Origin: Brachybacterium sp. YJGR34
Lineage (GTDB): Bacteria; Actinomycetota; Actinomycetes; Actinomycetales; Dermabacteraceae
Direction of reading: 5' to 3'
Length of the DNA stretch: 64,000 nucleotides
Assembly: GCF_003347015.1 (NCBI RefSeq)
Contig: NZ_PNFB01000017.1
Coordinates: forward strand, 1-64,000
Under the pieces are notes generated by a model. That model made no database searches and was not told the origin of the DNA. It saw nothing but the letters and a program-made list of their open reading frames with translations. Shown in pieces: positions 35,042 through 44,130 of this stretch. Position 1 is the stretch's first letter; the number at the start of each line of letters is the position of its first letter. The position numbers were made by a program, and so were the translations under genes.

Positions 35042-36550
35042 TCAGAAGCCCTGGCCGAGGCGGTAGAAGACCTGATTGGTGCGCAGCTCCTGGGCGAAGG
35101 AGCGCACCGTGGTCTGCTCGTCGATGACGGCGAGCTCGAGGTCGCCGATCTGGGCGAGGTCCTGCCACACCTCGAGGTCCACGGCGTTGCTCATCACGGT
35201 GTGGTGGGCGGCGCCCGCGGTCAGCCAGCACTCGGCGGAGGTCGCGAAATCGGGAGCGGGCTCCCAGACGGCGCTCGCGACGGGGAGGTTGGGCAGCTCC
35301 GCATCGGGCTCGACGACCTCGACCACGTTGGCGATGAGGCGGAAGCGCTCGCGCAGGTCGCTCATGGCCACCACCACGGCGGGCCCGGGATCCGCGGAGA
35401 ACTTCAGGCGCACCGGGTCCTCGCGGTCGCCGATGCCCAGCGGGTGGATCTCGAGCGAGGCCCGGGACGTGGTCAGCGAGGGGGAGACCTCGAGCATGTG
35501 GGCGCCGAGGATCTTCTCCCGGCCCGGGGTGAGCTCGTAGGTGTAGTCCTCCATGAGGGAGGCGCCGCCGGGCAGGCCGTAGCCCATCACCGCGGCCACC
35601 CGCACCAGGATCGCGGTCTTCCAGTCGCCCTCGGCGCCGAAGCCGTAGCCGTCGGCCATGAGGCGCTGGACGGCCAGGCCCGGCAGCTGCTTCAGCCCGC
35701 CGAGGTCCTCGAAGTTCGTGGTGAAGGCGCCGAAGCCGCCCTGCTCGAGGAAGGCGCGCAGGCCCAGCTCCTGACGGGCGCCGTAGCGCAGCGACTCGTG
35801 GCGCTCGCCGCCCGTGCGCAGCTCGGGGACGACGTCGTAGAGCTCCTCGTACTCGGCGACCAGGGCGTCGATCGCGGAGTCCTCGACCGCGTCGACGACC
35901 TCCACCAGGTCGTTGACGCCCCAGGTGTTGACGCTGACGCCCAGGCGCAGCTCCGCCTCGGTCTTGTCGCCCTCGGTGACGGCGACGCCCCGCATGTTGT
36001 CGCCGAAGCGGGCGAGCTTCAGGGAGTGCATCTCCGCCCAGCCGGTGGCGGCGCGGGCCCAGCGGCCCACCTTCTCCTGCACGCCGACCTCGCTCACGTG
36101 GCCCACCACGGTCTTGCGGTTCACGCCCAGGCGGGTGGCGATGTAGCCGAACTCGCGGTCGCCGTGGGCGGCCTGGTTCAGGTTCATGAAGTCCATGTCG
36201 ATGCTCGCCCAGGGCAGCTCGACATTGGCCTGCGTGTGCAGGTGCAGCAGCGGGGTGCGCAGCGCGTCCAGGCCCTGGATCCACATCTTCGCGGGGGAGA
36301 AGGTGTGCATCCAGGCGATGACGCCCACGCAGGCCGGGTCCGCGTTGGCGGCCAGGGCGATCTCGCGGATCGCGTCGCGGTCGGTGAGGACCGGCTTCCA
36401 GACGATCTTCACGGGGACGGGGCCGGCGGCGTCGAGGGTCTCGGCGATGACGCGGGACTGCTCGGCGACCTGGTCGAGGGTCTCGGGGCCGTAGAGGCCC
36501 TGGCTGCCGGTGAGGAACCAGATCTCGCGCGCGGCGAAGGGGTTGTCCAC
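35042..36550 (-). CDS. araA: L-arabinose isomerase
   Basis: Converts L-arabinose to L-ribulose, the first step of arabinose use. The 502-residue length equals the family norm. Diagnostic segments are [15 protein letters not shown], the metal-site Glu residues in [11 protein letters not shown] and [13 protein letters not shown], and His in [11 protein letters not shown] and [10 protein letters not shown] place the start at GTG 36550 because GAAGGAG lies 5 bases before it; an ATG six codons upstream (36568) is in frame but lacks a site. A perfect AraR-type operator lies upstream at 36612-36625. The gene is separated from araB and araD by a BCCT transporter. Confidence 0.97.
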   Translation of the reverse strand: MDNPFAAREIWFLTGSQGLYGPETLDQVAEQSRVIAETLDAAGPVPVKIVWKPVLTDRDAIREIALAANADPACVGVIAWMHTFSPAKMWIQGLDALRTPLLHLHTQANVELPWASIDMDFMNLNQAAHGDREFGYIATRLGVNRKTVVGHVSEVGVQEKVGRWARAATGWAEMHSLKLARFGDNMRGVAVTEGDKTEAELRLGVSVNTWGVNDLVEVVDAVEDSAIDALVAEYEELYDVVPELRTGGERHESLRYGARQELGLRAFLEQGGFGAFTTNFEDLGGLKQLPGLAVQRLMADGYGFGAEGDWKTAILVRVAAVMGYGLPGGASLMEDYTYELTPGREKILGAHMLEVSPSLTTSRASLEIHPLGIGDREDPVRLKFSADPGPAVVVAMSDLRERFRLIANVVEVVEPDAELPNLPVASAVWEPAPDFATSAECWLTAGAAHHTVMSNAVDLEVWQDLAQIGDLELAVIDEQTTVRSFAQELRTNQVFYRLGQGF

Positions 36551-36611
36551 GGTGACTCCTTCAGTCATGGGGGGGCGGCGGAGCTGACCGCTCCGTCGAC
36601 GACCACTACAT

Positions 36612-36625
36612 TGTGAACGTTCACA
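36612..36625. promoter_or_regulatory. Perfect operator TGTGAACGTTCACA at araA
   Basis: A 14-bp perfect palindrome, 62-75 bases upstream of the araA start. Near-identical sites occur before araB (41333) and before the chvE gene (42680), defining an arabinose regulon; the LacI gene at 41385 is the likely regulator. Confidence 0.75.
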
Positions 36626-36662
36626 TGGAGGGGTGTCAAGCGCTGTCGCCGAGGCGGCACGA

Positions 36663-36724
36663 CGCCGAGCGGCGGGCCGCGGGTGCCGCGCTGGACGGCA
36701 CGGCCCGCGACCCGCCGCTCGGCG
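36663..36724 (-). terminator. Large hairpin downstream of the BCCT transporter gene
   Basis: A 14-bp perfect stem (CGCCGAGCGGCGGG) whose 34-base interior can also fold. It lies 28 bases past the BCCT stop and just upstream of the araA operator, so it insulates araA from the gene before it. Confidence 0.65.
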
Positions 36725-36752
36725 ATGTCGTGGTTGGTGGAGGTGGTCCCGA

Positions 36753-38639
36753 TCAGTCGGGAGGCTCAGCAGCCCCGGACCGGTGGGAGCCCTTGCCGGA
36801 CGCCCCTCCGCGCGGGCGACCGAAGGCCCCTCGGGTCCGGGAGAGGCGGTAGTCGATCCGGTCGTCCACGAAGGATTCGAGCTCCCCGCTCTCGGAGAGC
36901 GAGGCCTGGAGCTCCCCGGTCACGTGCGCGGTGACCTTCTCGAGCCGGTCCAGGCGATCCTTCTCGGTGCGCACCGCCGCGTCGAGCGAGAGCGCCTTCA
37001 CCAGGGCCACGCACATCAGCAGCAGGATCACGCTGAAGGGCAGTGCGGTGGCCAACGATCCGGCCTGCAGGGAGGTCAGGCCGCCGGAGAGCAGGAGCGC
37101 GATGGCGAGGAAGCCCTCGAGCACCGCCCAGACCACGCGGGACCAGGTGGGCGGGTTCGGGTGCCCGCCGGAGGCGAGCATGTCCACCACGAGCGAGCCG
37201 GAGTCCGAGGAGGTGATGAAGAAGATCGCCACGATGATGATGCCGAGGACCGAGAGCACGCTGCCCAGCGGGAACGTCTCGAGGATCCGGAACATGGACT
37301 CCTCGGCCGTGATGTCGCCGAGGTCGCCGGCGCCGAACCACTGGCGGAACAGGCCGTTGCCGCCCCAGACCGAGAACCAGATCATGCCCAGGACCGAGGG
37401 CACCAGGAGCACGCCGGCGATGAACTCGCGCACGGTGCGGCCCTTGGAGATCCGCGAGATGAACACGCCCACGAAGGGCGCCCAGGAGATCCACCAGCCC
37501 CAGTAGAACAGGGTGTTCGCGCTGAACCACTCCTGGGACTCCGGGGTGCGCTGGTAGGCGCCGACGTCCAGGGTCATCTCGAAGACGTTGGCGAAGTAGA
37601 CGCCGAGGGACTCGACGAAGTTCTGGGCGATGAAGACCGTGGGCCCGAAGACCAGCGCGACGATCATCAGGAGCCCGGCGAGGGAGAGGTTGATGTTCGA
37701 GAGCCACTTGATGCCGGCGCCGAGGCCGCTCATCACCGAGAAGGTGGCCAGGAAGGTGATGACCGTGATGAGGATGACCAGCAGGGTGTTGTCCACGGAG
37801 CCGACGAGCCCGATGGACTCCATGCCGGCGGCGATCTGCTGGACGCCCAGGCCCAGCGAGGTGGCGATGCCGAAGACGGTGCCGAAGATCGCGAGGATGT
37901 CGATCACGTCGCCGATCCAGCCCTTGACGCGCTCGCCGAAGATCGGCTCGAGGGCCCAGCGGATGGAGACGGGGCGGCCGCGGCGGTGCACCGCATAGGC
38001 GAGCGCCAGGCCGATCACGGCGTAGCAGGCCCAGGGGTGCAGGCCCCAGTGCATGAAGGTCTGCGCCATCGCGAGGCCGGAGAGCTCCACGCCCTCGCCG
38101 TCCCAGCCGGGCTTGGGATTGCCGGTGGTGTAGCCGAGCGGCTCGGCGACGCCGTAGAACACGAGGCCCACGCCCATGCCGGCGCTGAAGAGCATCGCGA
38201 ACCAGGAGAAGAGCCCGAACTCGGGCCGGTCGTCGTCGCGACCCAGGCGCACGGTCCCGAAGCGGGAGAGGGCGAGGATGATCGAGAAGACGACGAAGAT
38301 CCCGATCACCAGCATGTAGTACCAGCCGAAGTCCGCGACGATCCAGCTCTGGATGCCGGTGATGACCTCGCTGGAGCTCTGGGGGAAGAGCACGGACAGC
38401 ATCGCCACGGCGAAGATGATCGCGAGGGAGGGCCAGAAGACCGCGGGGGCGATGGTGCCCCGGCCGATCCGCGCCCCCTGTCGGCGCAGCTTCTCGGTGA
38501 TCTGCTCGTCGGTGTCGTCCTCGGCGATCTGCAGGGCCCGGGGGAGGTGGACGGTCTCGGGGAGGTCCTCGGGCCAGGACGATGCGGCGTGCTCGGGAGG
38601 AGTGCCGCCACCCGCGTCGGGGTTCTCGGGGGCGCTCAT
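36753..38639 (-). CDS. BCCT-family betaine/choline/carnitine transporter
   Basis: A 628-residue secondary transporter with 12 predicted helices between about 65 and 535, flanked by acidic N-terminal and charged C-terminal cytoplasmic tails. The glycine-rich unwound segment [14 protein letters not shown] and the signature [15 protein letters not shown] are present. The basic, helical C-tail ([15 protein letters not shown] onward) may sense osmotic stress as in BetP (inference). It lies between araD and araA on the same strand but has a terminator at its end. It has no obvious role in sugar use. Confidence 0.92.
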   Translation of the reverse strand: MSAPENPDAGGGTPPEHAASSWPEDLPETVHLPRALQIAEDDTDEQITEKLRRQGARIGRGTIAPAVFWPSLAIIFAVAMLSVLFPQSSSEVITGIQSWIVADFGWYYMLVIGIFVVFSIILALSRFGTVRLGRDDDRPEFGLFSWFAMLFSAGMGVGLVFYGVAEPLGYTTGNPKPGWDGEGVELSGLAMAQTFMHWGLHPWACYAVIGLALAYAVHRRGRPVSIRWALEPIFGERVKGWIGDVIDILAIFGTVFGIATSLGLGVQQIAAGMESIGLVGSVDNTLLVILITVITFLATFSVMSGLGAGIKWLSNINLSLAGLLMIVALVFGPTVFIAQNFVESLGVYFANVFEMTLDVGAYQRTPESQEWFSANTLFYWGWWISWAPFVGVFISRISKGRTVREFIAGVLLVPSVLGMIWFSVWGGNGLFRQWFGAGDLGDITAEESMFRILETFPLGSVLSVLGIIIVAIFFITSSDSGSLVVDMLASGGHPNPPTWSRVVWAVLEGFLAIALLLSGGLTSLQAGSLATALPFSVILLLMCVALVKALSLDAAVRTEKDRLDRLEKVTAHVTGELQASLSESGELESFVDDRIDYRLSRTRGAFGRPRGGASGKGSHRSGAAEPPD

Positions 38640-38800
38640 GTCGCTCCGTTCTCTTGGCGTCGGATGTCCTCCCTACTCTGCGCCGCGGCGGTGCGGGATT
38701 CAACCTTTTCGGGTGATTCATGCCACATGCCGCGCTCGTCGCGCAGGTCATGAGATCGCCCGGGCGGATGCCGGGGATCTCTCCCCGGGCCGCGGACGAC

Positions 38801-38830
38801 CACGGCCCCGGCGAGGACGCCGGGGCCGTG
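38801..38830 (-). terminator. Terminator candidate downstream of araD
   Basis: Perfect 12-bp stem CACGGCCCCGGC with a 6-base loop, 26 bases beyond the araD stop on the minus strand. It probably ends the araB-araD transcript. Confidence 0.75.
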
Positions 38831-38856
38831 CGGTGCTCGAGGGCGGGGAGCCGTCC

Positions 38857-39594
38857 TCAGGCGGTCGCGGCCTCCTCGCCCTGGCCGTACACGTTCTGGT
38901 AGCGGTCGAAGAGGGCGTCGACGTGCGTCTGCTCGATCGGCAGCGGCTCGCCGAGCTGGCGGGAGATGTGCACCGTCCGGGCGACCTCCTCGGCCATGAC
39001 CGCGGCCTTGACCGCGTCCTTCGCGTCCTTGCCGATGGTGAAGGGGCCGTGGTTCTGCATCAGCACGGCGCGCGAGCGGGAGCCGCGCAGGGTCTCCACG
39101 ATGCCGCGGCCGATCGAGTCGTCGCCGATGATCGCGAAGGGGCCGATGGGGATCGGGCCGCCGAACTCGTCGGCCATCATCGTCAGCACGCAGGGGATCT
39201 CCTCACCGCGCGCGGCCCAGGCGGTCGCGTAGGTGGAGTGGGTGTGGACCACGCCGCCCACCTCGTCCATGTGCTCGTACACGTAAGCGTGGGCGGCGGT
39301 GTCCGAGGAGGGGGTCAGGGAGTCCGGGGTGCCGTCGTCGATCTTCTGCCCGTCCAGGGTGCAGACCACCATGACGGAGGCGCTGAGCTCGTCGTAGGAG
39401 ACGCCGGAGGGCTTGATCACCAGCAGGCCGGGCACGTCCGGGTCCGTGGCGGGCACGCGCTCGGAGACGTTGCCGGCGGTCCAGACCACGAGGCCGTTGC
39501 GGGGCAGCTCCGCGTGCAGGGCCGCGACGCGCTCGCGGGTGGCGGCGACCGCGTCCTGGGTGGCCTGAGGGAGGGAGGCGAGGGAGAGGGTCAT
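38857..39594 (-). CDS. araD: L-ribulose-5-phosphate 4-epimerase
   Basis: Converts L-ribulose 5-phosphate to D-xylulose 5-phosphate. The 245-residue class II aldolase-like protein shows the zinc ligands in VVHTHSTYATAWAA and the third His in MQNHGPFTIG, plus the phosphate-binding WTAGNVSER and KPSGVSYDEL. ATG at 39594 is preceded by AAGGAG. It follows araB by 50 bases in the same operon and ends before a strong hairpin. Confidence 0.96.
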   Translation of the reverse strand: MTLSLASLPQATQDAVAATRERVAALHAELPRNGLVVWTAGNVSERVPATDPDVPGLLVIKPSGVSYDELSASVMVVCTLDGQKIDDGTPDSLTPSSDTAAHAYVYEHMDEVGGVVHTHSTYATAWAARGEEIPCVLTMMADEFGGPIPIGPFAIIGDDSIGRGIVETLRGSRSRAVLMQNHGPFTIGKDAKDAVKAAVMAEEVARTVHISRQLGEPLPIEQTHVDALFDRYQNVYGQGEEAATA

Positions 39595-39644
39595 GGGGGC
39601 TCCTTGGCGGGTGATCGAGAGTCAGGGGGCGGTGCGGCGGAGGG

Positions 39645-41303
39645 TCAGTCGAGCACCTCGCCGGCCAGGCGCTCCACCGGCAGGCCGGCGCGGTAGCCGG
39701 AGAGCCAGTGGGCGTGCCCGGCCATGCCGGCCTCGGTGGGATGCACGGTGAGGAGCTCCTCGCCGGCGAAGATCTGCTCGGCCAGGAAGGTGCTGAGTGA
39801 GGGACCGGCGCCCTCCTCGGCCGCGGCGGTGCGGGCGGCGTAGGCGGCCAGCAGCGCCATGCCCCAGGAACCGCCCTCGCCGGCGGACCCGCCGAGGGCG
39901 ACCGGGGTGGCGAGCGCATCGGCGAGCACCTGCTGGGCGACGCCCCGGGTGCGGAAGATGCCGCCGTGGGCGTACATGACGTCGAGCTGGACGCCCTCGT
40001 CGGTGAGCAGGGCCTCCATGCCCACCGCGAGCGCCCCGAAGGCGCCGTAGAGCTGGGCGCGCATGAAGTTCTCGAGCGTGAAGCGGGCGCTCTGCTCGCG
40101 CACCAGCAGCGGACGGCCCGAGGGCACGCCCGTCTGGTGCTCGCCGGAGACGTAGTTGTAACTGAGCACCCCGCCGGCATCGGCCTCGCCCTCGGCCCCG
40201 GCGCCCAGCAGCGTGCCGTAGAGCTCCTCGGCGTCCACCGGGCGGCCCAGGAGCTCGGCGAAGCGGGCGAAGAGGCCCAGCCAGGCGTCGAGGTCGGTGG
40301 TGCAGTTGTTGGTGTGGATCATCGCCACCGGGTCCCCGGAGGGGGTGGTGACCAGGTCGATCTCCTCGCGCGGGCCGGACAGCGGGCGCTCCAGGACGAC
40401 CATCGCGAAGGCGCTCGTGCCTGCGGAGACGTTGCCGGTGCGGGGGCCGACGGCGTGGGTGGCGACCATGCCGGTGCCGGCATCGCCCTCGGGCGGGGCG
40501 GCGATCGCGCCCGGCTGCAGGGCCCCGGTGGGGTCCAGCCGCGCGGCGCCCTCGGCCGTCAGCGAGCCGGCGTCCTCGCCGGCACGGCGCACGGCGGGGA
40601 GGATGTCCGCAAGAGTCCACGGCAGGTCGGCGACGCCGTCGAGGGCCGCGAAGCGCTCGAGCAGCTCGGCGTCGTAGGCGTCGCCCGAGGCGGCGATGGG
40701 GAACATGCCGCTGGCGTCGCCGACGCCGAGCACCTTGGCCCCGGTGAGCTGCCAGTGCACGTAGCCGGCGAGGGTGGTCAGGAAGTCGAGGCGCCGGACG
40801 TGCTCCTCGCCGCCGTGGATCGCATGGAGCAGGTGCGAGACGCTCCAGCGCAGCGGGATGTTCAGCGCGAAGGTGCGGCTGAGCAGGGCCGAGGCCTCGG
40901 AGGTGTAGGTGTTCCGCCAGGTGCGGAAGGGCGCCAGCTGCTCGCCGGCGGCGTCGAAGGGCAGGTAGCCGTGCATCATCGCGGAGATCCCGAGGCTTGC
41001 GATCCGCGTCAGCTCGACGCCGTGGCGGGCGCGCACCCCACGCGCGAGATCGGCGTAGCTCGCGCGGATCCCGCCCCACACGGCGTCCAGCGAGTAGGTC
41101 CAGCTGTCCTCGACCAGCTCGTTCTCCCAGGTGTGGGAGCCGGTGCCGAGCACGGCGCCGGCATCGTCGACCAGGGCGGCCTTGATGCGGGTCGAGCCCA
41201 GCTCGATGCCCAGGTGGGCGCGGCCGGCGGTGAGGACGGCGGCTCCGTCGGTGGGTCCGGGCGTGGGGGTGGTGTCGGCAGAGGACACGGCATCGTGCGT
41301 CAT
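39645..41303 (-). CDS. araB: L-ribulokinase (FGGY family)
   Basis: Phosphorylates L-ribulose. The 552-residue protein has the FGGY fold: N-terminal phosphate loop GIELGSTRIKAALVD (about 32-46), MMHGYLPFD and the C-terminal GGIFRTRGVAQQVLADAL. It is first in the araB-araD operon. The pathway logic (AraA at 35042, AraD next door) supports ribulokinase rather than xylulokinase. An operator of the AraR type lies 30-43 bases upstream of the ATG at 41303. Confidence 0.92.
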   Translation of the reverse strand: MTHDAVSSADTTPTPGPTDGAAVLTAGRAHLGIELGSTRIKAALVDDAGAVLGTGSHTWENELVEDSWTYSLDAVWGGIRASYADLARGVRARHGVELTRIASLGISAMMHGYLPFDAAGEQLAPFRTWRNTYTSEASALLSRTFALNIPLRWSVSHLLHAIHGGEEHVRRLDFLTTLAGYVHWQLTGAKVLGVGDASGMFPIAASGDAYDAELLERFAALDGVADLPWTLADILPAVRRAGEDAGSLTAEGAARLDPTGALQPGAIAAPPEGDAGTGMVATHAVGPRTGNVSAGTSAFAMVVLERPLSGPREEIDLVTTPSGDPVAMIHTNNCTTDLDAWLGLFARFAELLGRPVDAEELYGTLLGAGAEGEADAGGVLSYNYVSGEHQTGVPSGRPLLVREQSARFTLENFMRAQLYGAFGALAVGMEALLTDEGVQLDVMYAHGGIFRTRGVAQQVLADALATPVALGGSAGEGGSWGMALLAAYAARTAAAEEGAGPSLSTFLAEQIFAGEELLTVHPTEAGMAGHAHWLSGYRAGLPVERLAGEVLD

Positions 41304-41332
41304 GGGGTCATCCCATCAGGCCGGACACGCGA

Positions 41333-41346
41333 TGTCAACGTTCACA
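41333..41346. promoter_or_regulatory. AraR-type operator at araB
   Basis: TGTCAACGTTCACA, one base from the perfect palindrome at araA. It lies between the araB start and the end of the regulator gene. Confidence 0.7.
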
Positions 41347-41384
41347 TTCGGGGGTCGGCGGGACGGATGCCGACGCCGCGGGGC

Positions 41385-42407
41385 TCAGCGGGGGCGCTCC
41401 GGGAGCGTGGAGCGGCGAGTGACCAGGCGCGGGGGGAGGGTGCGCGGGGCGTCGGCGGGGACGGGGGTCCCCTCGAGCAGGTGGACCAGGCGTTCGAGCG
41501 CCGTGCGACCCAGCTCGGCGAAGGGCTGGGCGACCGTGGTCAGCGAGGGGACCAGGAACTCCGCGCCGAGGGTGTTGTCGAAACCCACCACGGCCACGTC
41601 CTCGGGGATGCGCAGGCCGTGGGCGTGCAGCGCGTGCAGGACGCCGATCGCCATCATGTCGTTGGCGGCGAAGATCGCATCGGGCAGGCCGCGCCGCACC
41701 AGCTGATCGGCGAGGTCATGGCCCGAGCGCGGGGTCCAGTCGCCCGGGCCCACCACCTCCCCGTCGATCCCGTGCTCCTCGAGGGCCTGCTCGAAGCCGT
41801 CGCGGCGCGCCCGGGCGTCGAACCAGTCCGCCGGACCGGCCGCGTGGACCACCGAGCGGGCGCCCGTGCGCGTGAGGTGCTCGACGACCTCGCGGGCGCC
41901 CCGCTGCTGGTCCACGCCGATCGTCTCGACGCCCGGCACGCGCGGCGGCAGCGCGGAGACGGCGAGGACGGGGGTGGAGCGGGCCGAGGCCGCCACGGCC
42001 GGGATCATCGCCTCATGCGCGGCGACGACGAGGATGCCGTCCGCTCCGGCGCCCCGCAGCTCGGCGCCCACGGCCCGGCCGCCGGGATCGTCGGGGCCCA
42101 CGGTGGTCAGCAGCACGGAGTACCCGGCCTCCCGGGCCGCGGTCTCGATCGCGGTGGTGGTCTCCGCGGGCCCGAACAGGGAGGAGCCGTCGGTGAGCAC
42201 GCCGATCAGCGAGGACCGGGTGGTCTTCAGGGCCCGGGCGGCGCGATTGGGGGTGTAGCCGAGCTCGGCGATGGCGGCGAGCACCCGGTCCCGGGTCGCC
42301 GGGCGCACGATGTCCGGCTCGTTGAGCACCCGCGAGACGGTCTGGTAGGAGACACCCGCTCGGGCGGCGACATCGGCCATCGAGGGGCGGCGCGGTGCGG
42401 TCTCCAT
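41385..42407 (-). CDS. LacI-family arabinose regulator (AraR-like role)
   Basis: A 340-residue regulator with helix-turn-helix at 9-34 (SMADVAARAGVSYQTVSRVLNEP) and an effector domain whose blocks are AIFAANDMMAIGVLHAL and DVAVVGFDNTLGAEFLVPSLTTVAQP. ATG at 42407 has GGAAGGA upstream. It sits between araB and the divergent chvE gene, and three similar palindromes occur before araA, araB and chvE, so it very likely controls them with L-arabinose as inducer. It is a LacI-type protein, not the GntR-DNA-binding AraR of B. subtilis. Confidence 0.9.
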   Translation of the reverse strand: METAPRRPSMADVAARAGVSYQTVSRVLNEPDIVRPATRDRVLAAIAELGYTPNRAARALKTTRSSLIGVLTDGSSLFGPAETTTAIETAAREAGYSVLLTTVGPDDPGGRAVGAELRGAGADGILVVAAHEAMIPAVAASARSTPVLAVSALPPRVPGVETIGVDQQRGAREVVEHLTRTGARSVVHAAGPADWFDARARRDGFEQALEEHGIDGEVVGPGDWTPRSGHDLADQLVRRGLPDAIFAANDMMAIGVLHALHAHGLRIPEDVAVVGFDNTLGAEFLVPSLTTVAQPFAELGRTALERLVHLLEGTPVPADAPRTLPPRLVTRRSTLPERPR

Positions 42408-42897
42408 GCTCAATCCTTCCGTCGCATCGGCGGGGGCGTCGGACCCGGGGCCGACGGCGACAGGCGGGCGGACGGTCGGCCGACGGGCCGCGATCCGGCG
42501 GGCGGCGGCCCGACGGGAACCCGGCGACTCTCGGGCCGGCGTGCCGACCGCGGGCGCGTCGCCGCGACCGGGAGTGCGGCCGGCTGGGCAGGTCAGGAGC
42601 AGTCGCGGCCGGGCCGGCGGAGCACGTTGCCGACTTGTGACCCCGGCCTCCGCGACGCTCGTCCTCGCGTCTGCTTCACTGTGAACGTTATCATCCGGTG
42701 CCCCGCGCCACGGTCGGCGTCGCGGCTCCGGAGATGACGGCACAGTCGAGGACGAACACCCGAGCACGAGGCGTACCGTCAGCACCGTGCCGGCTCCCCG
42801 CTCCGCATCGTGGCGCGCCCCGGGGACGGCCGCGGGCCTCCGCACAGGACGCCCGCGCACAGCAGGTCGCAGACGGAGATGTCGAGGAGGAGACCCC
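42408..42897. other. Long divergent intergenic region with AraR-type operator
   Basis: About 490 bases between the regulator and chvE. It holds one operator at 42680-42693. The rest is GC-rich with several short inverted repeats and no gene that I can support. The distance from the operator to the chvE start (about 205 bases) suggests a long leader. Confidence 0.5.
42680..42693. promoter_or_regulatory. AraR-type operator before chvE
   Basis: TGTGAACGTTATCA; the left half is identical to the araA site and the right half is degenerate. It is positioned to control the plus-strand importer operon and perhaps the regulator itself. Confidence 0.6.
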
Positions 42898-44049
42898 ATG
42901 CACAATCGGAGAAGCTTCATGCTGGGAGCGACGGCCGGCGCGGCCGCGCTCGGACTGGCCGCCTGCGGCGGCGAGGGCGCCGGGTCCGGCGGCCCCGACC
43001 CCGAGGCCGATCCCAGCGAGCTCACCGTCGGCGTCGCCATGCCGACGCAGACCTACGAGCGCTGGGTCAAGGACGGCGAGAACATCAAGGCCGGCCTCGA
43101 GGACCTCGGCTACACGGTCGACATGCAGTACGCCGAGGACGACATCCCCACCCAGCAGCAGCAGATCGACCAGATGATCACCTCGGGCGTCGCAGCCCTG
43201 CTCATCGCCTCGATCGACGGCGCCTCGCTGTCCTCGCAGCTGGACGCCGCCGCGGCGGCCGGCATCCCGGTGATCGCCTACGACCGTCTGCTCACCGACA
43301 GCGAGAACGTCGACTTCTACGTCACCTTCGACAACTACGAGGTGGGCGTCAACCAGGCGAACTCCCTGCTCTACGGCCTGGGCCTGGTCGACGACTCCTT
43401 CGAGCCCGCCGGGGACGCCCCCGAGGGGCCGCTGAACATCGAGCTGTTCGCCGGCTCGCTCGACGACAACAACGCCCACCTCTTCTGGGAGGGGGCGATC
43501 GACACCCTGCAGCCCTACTTCGACGACGGCACCCTCGCCGTGCCCTCGGAGCAGATGGACATCGAGCAGGCCGCCACCCAGCGCTGGGAGCAGGAGACCG
43601 CCCAGAAGCGCATGGAGAACCTGCTGACCACGCACTACAACGGCGGCGAGGAGCTCGACGGCGTGCTCGCCCCGGCCGATCCGCTCTCGCGCGGCATCAT
43701 CAACGCTCTGCAGAACGCCGGGCTCGGCCCGACGATCGAGGAGGGCCTGCCGGTGGTGACCGGACAGGATGCGGAGATCGCCTCGATCAAGCTGATCGCC
43801 GACGGGGTCCAGAGCTCCACGATCTTCAAGGACACCCGCGACCTCGCGGAGCAGGCGATCATCGCCACGGAGGCGTACCTGCAGGGCGAGGAGCCGGAGG
43901 CCAATGACACCGAGACCTACGAGAACGGGGTGAAGGTGGTGCCGTCCTACCTGCTCGAGGTCCAGATGGTCCTGCAGGAGAACTACGAGGAGGTCATGGT
44001 CGACTCCGGCTACTACACCGCCGAGCAGGTCGAGTCCGGCCAGCTCTGA
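42898..44049 (+). CDS. chvE: Monosaccharide-binding lipoprotein, ChvE type
   Basis: Captures monosaccharides (L-arabinose predicted). A lipoprotein signal (RRSFMLGATAGAAALGLAAC) places Cys23 at the mature N-terminus. The body is a type-I periplasmic-binding fold: VAMPTQTYERWVKDGENIK, IDGASLSSQLDAAAAAGIPVIAYDRL and DGVLAPADPLSRGIINAL. ATG at 42898 follows GGAGGAG. The 383-residue length is typical of ChvE. It is the first gene of a three-gene importer and is followed by a palindrome before the ATPase gene. Confidence 0.93.
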   Translation: MHNRRSFMLGATAGAAALGLAACGGEGAGSGGPDPEADPSELTVGVAMPTQTYERWVKDGENIKAGLEDLGYTVDMQYAEDDIPTQQQQIDQMITSGVAALLIASIDGASLSSQLDAAAAAGIPVIAYDRLLTDSENVDFYVTFDNYEVGVNQANSLLYGLGLVDDSFEPAGDAPEGPLNIELFAGSLDDNNAHLFWEGAIDTLQPYFDDGTLAVPSEQMDIEQAATQRWEQETAQKRMENLLTTHYNGGEELDGVLAPADPLSRGIINALQNAGLGPTIEEGLPVVTGQDAEIASIKLIADGVQSSTIFKDTRDLAEQAIIATEAYLQGEEPEANDTETYENGVKVVPSYLLEVQMVLQENYEEVMVDSGYYTAEQVESGQL

Positions 44050-44078
44050 GCGGGTCCGCGATCACGTCCCCGGGCGGT

Positions 44079-44102
44079 CCCGGCGCACCGCGGTGCGCCG
44101 GG
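44079..44102 (+). terminator. Intercistronic palindrome after chvE
   Basis: A perfect 24-bp palindrome (half CCCGGCGCACCG), 29 bases past the chvE stop and 28 before the ATPase gene. As in the rhamnogalacturonan operon it follows the binding-protein gene and may lower expression of the downstream subunits or protect the 5' message. Confidence 0.65.
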
Positions 44103-44130
44103 GGCGCCCACCCGGAGCAGGAGGGTCCAC

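Noticed and set aside
41385..42407. Regulator considered as a classic GntR-type AraR
   Set aside because: The DNA-binding domain is of LacI type (DVAARAGVSYQTVSRVLN), not winged-helix GntR.
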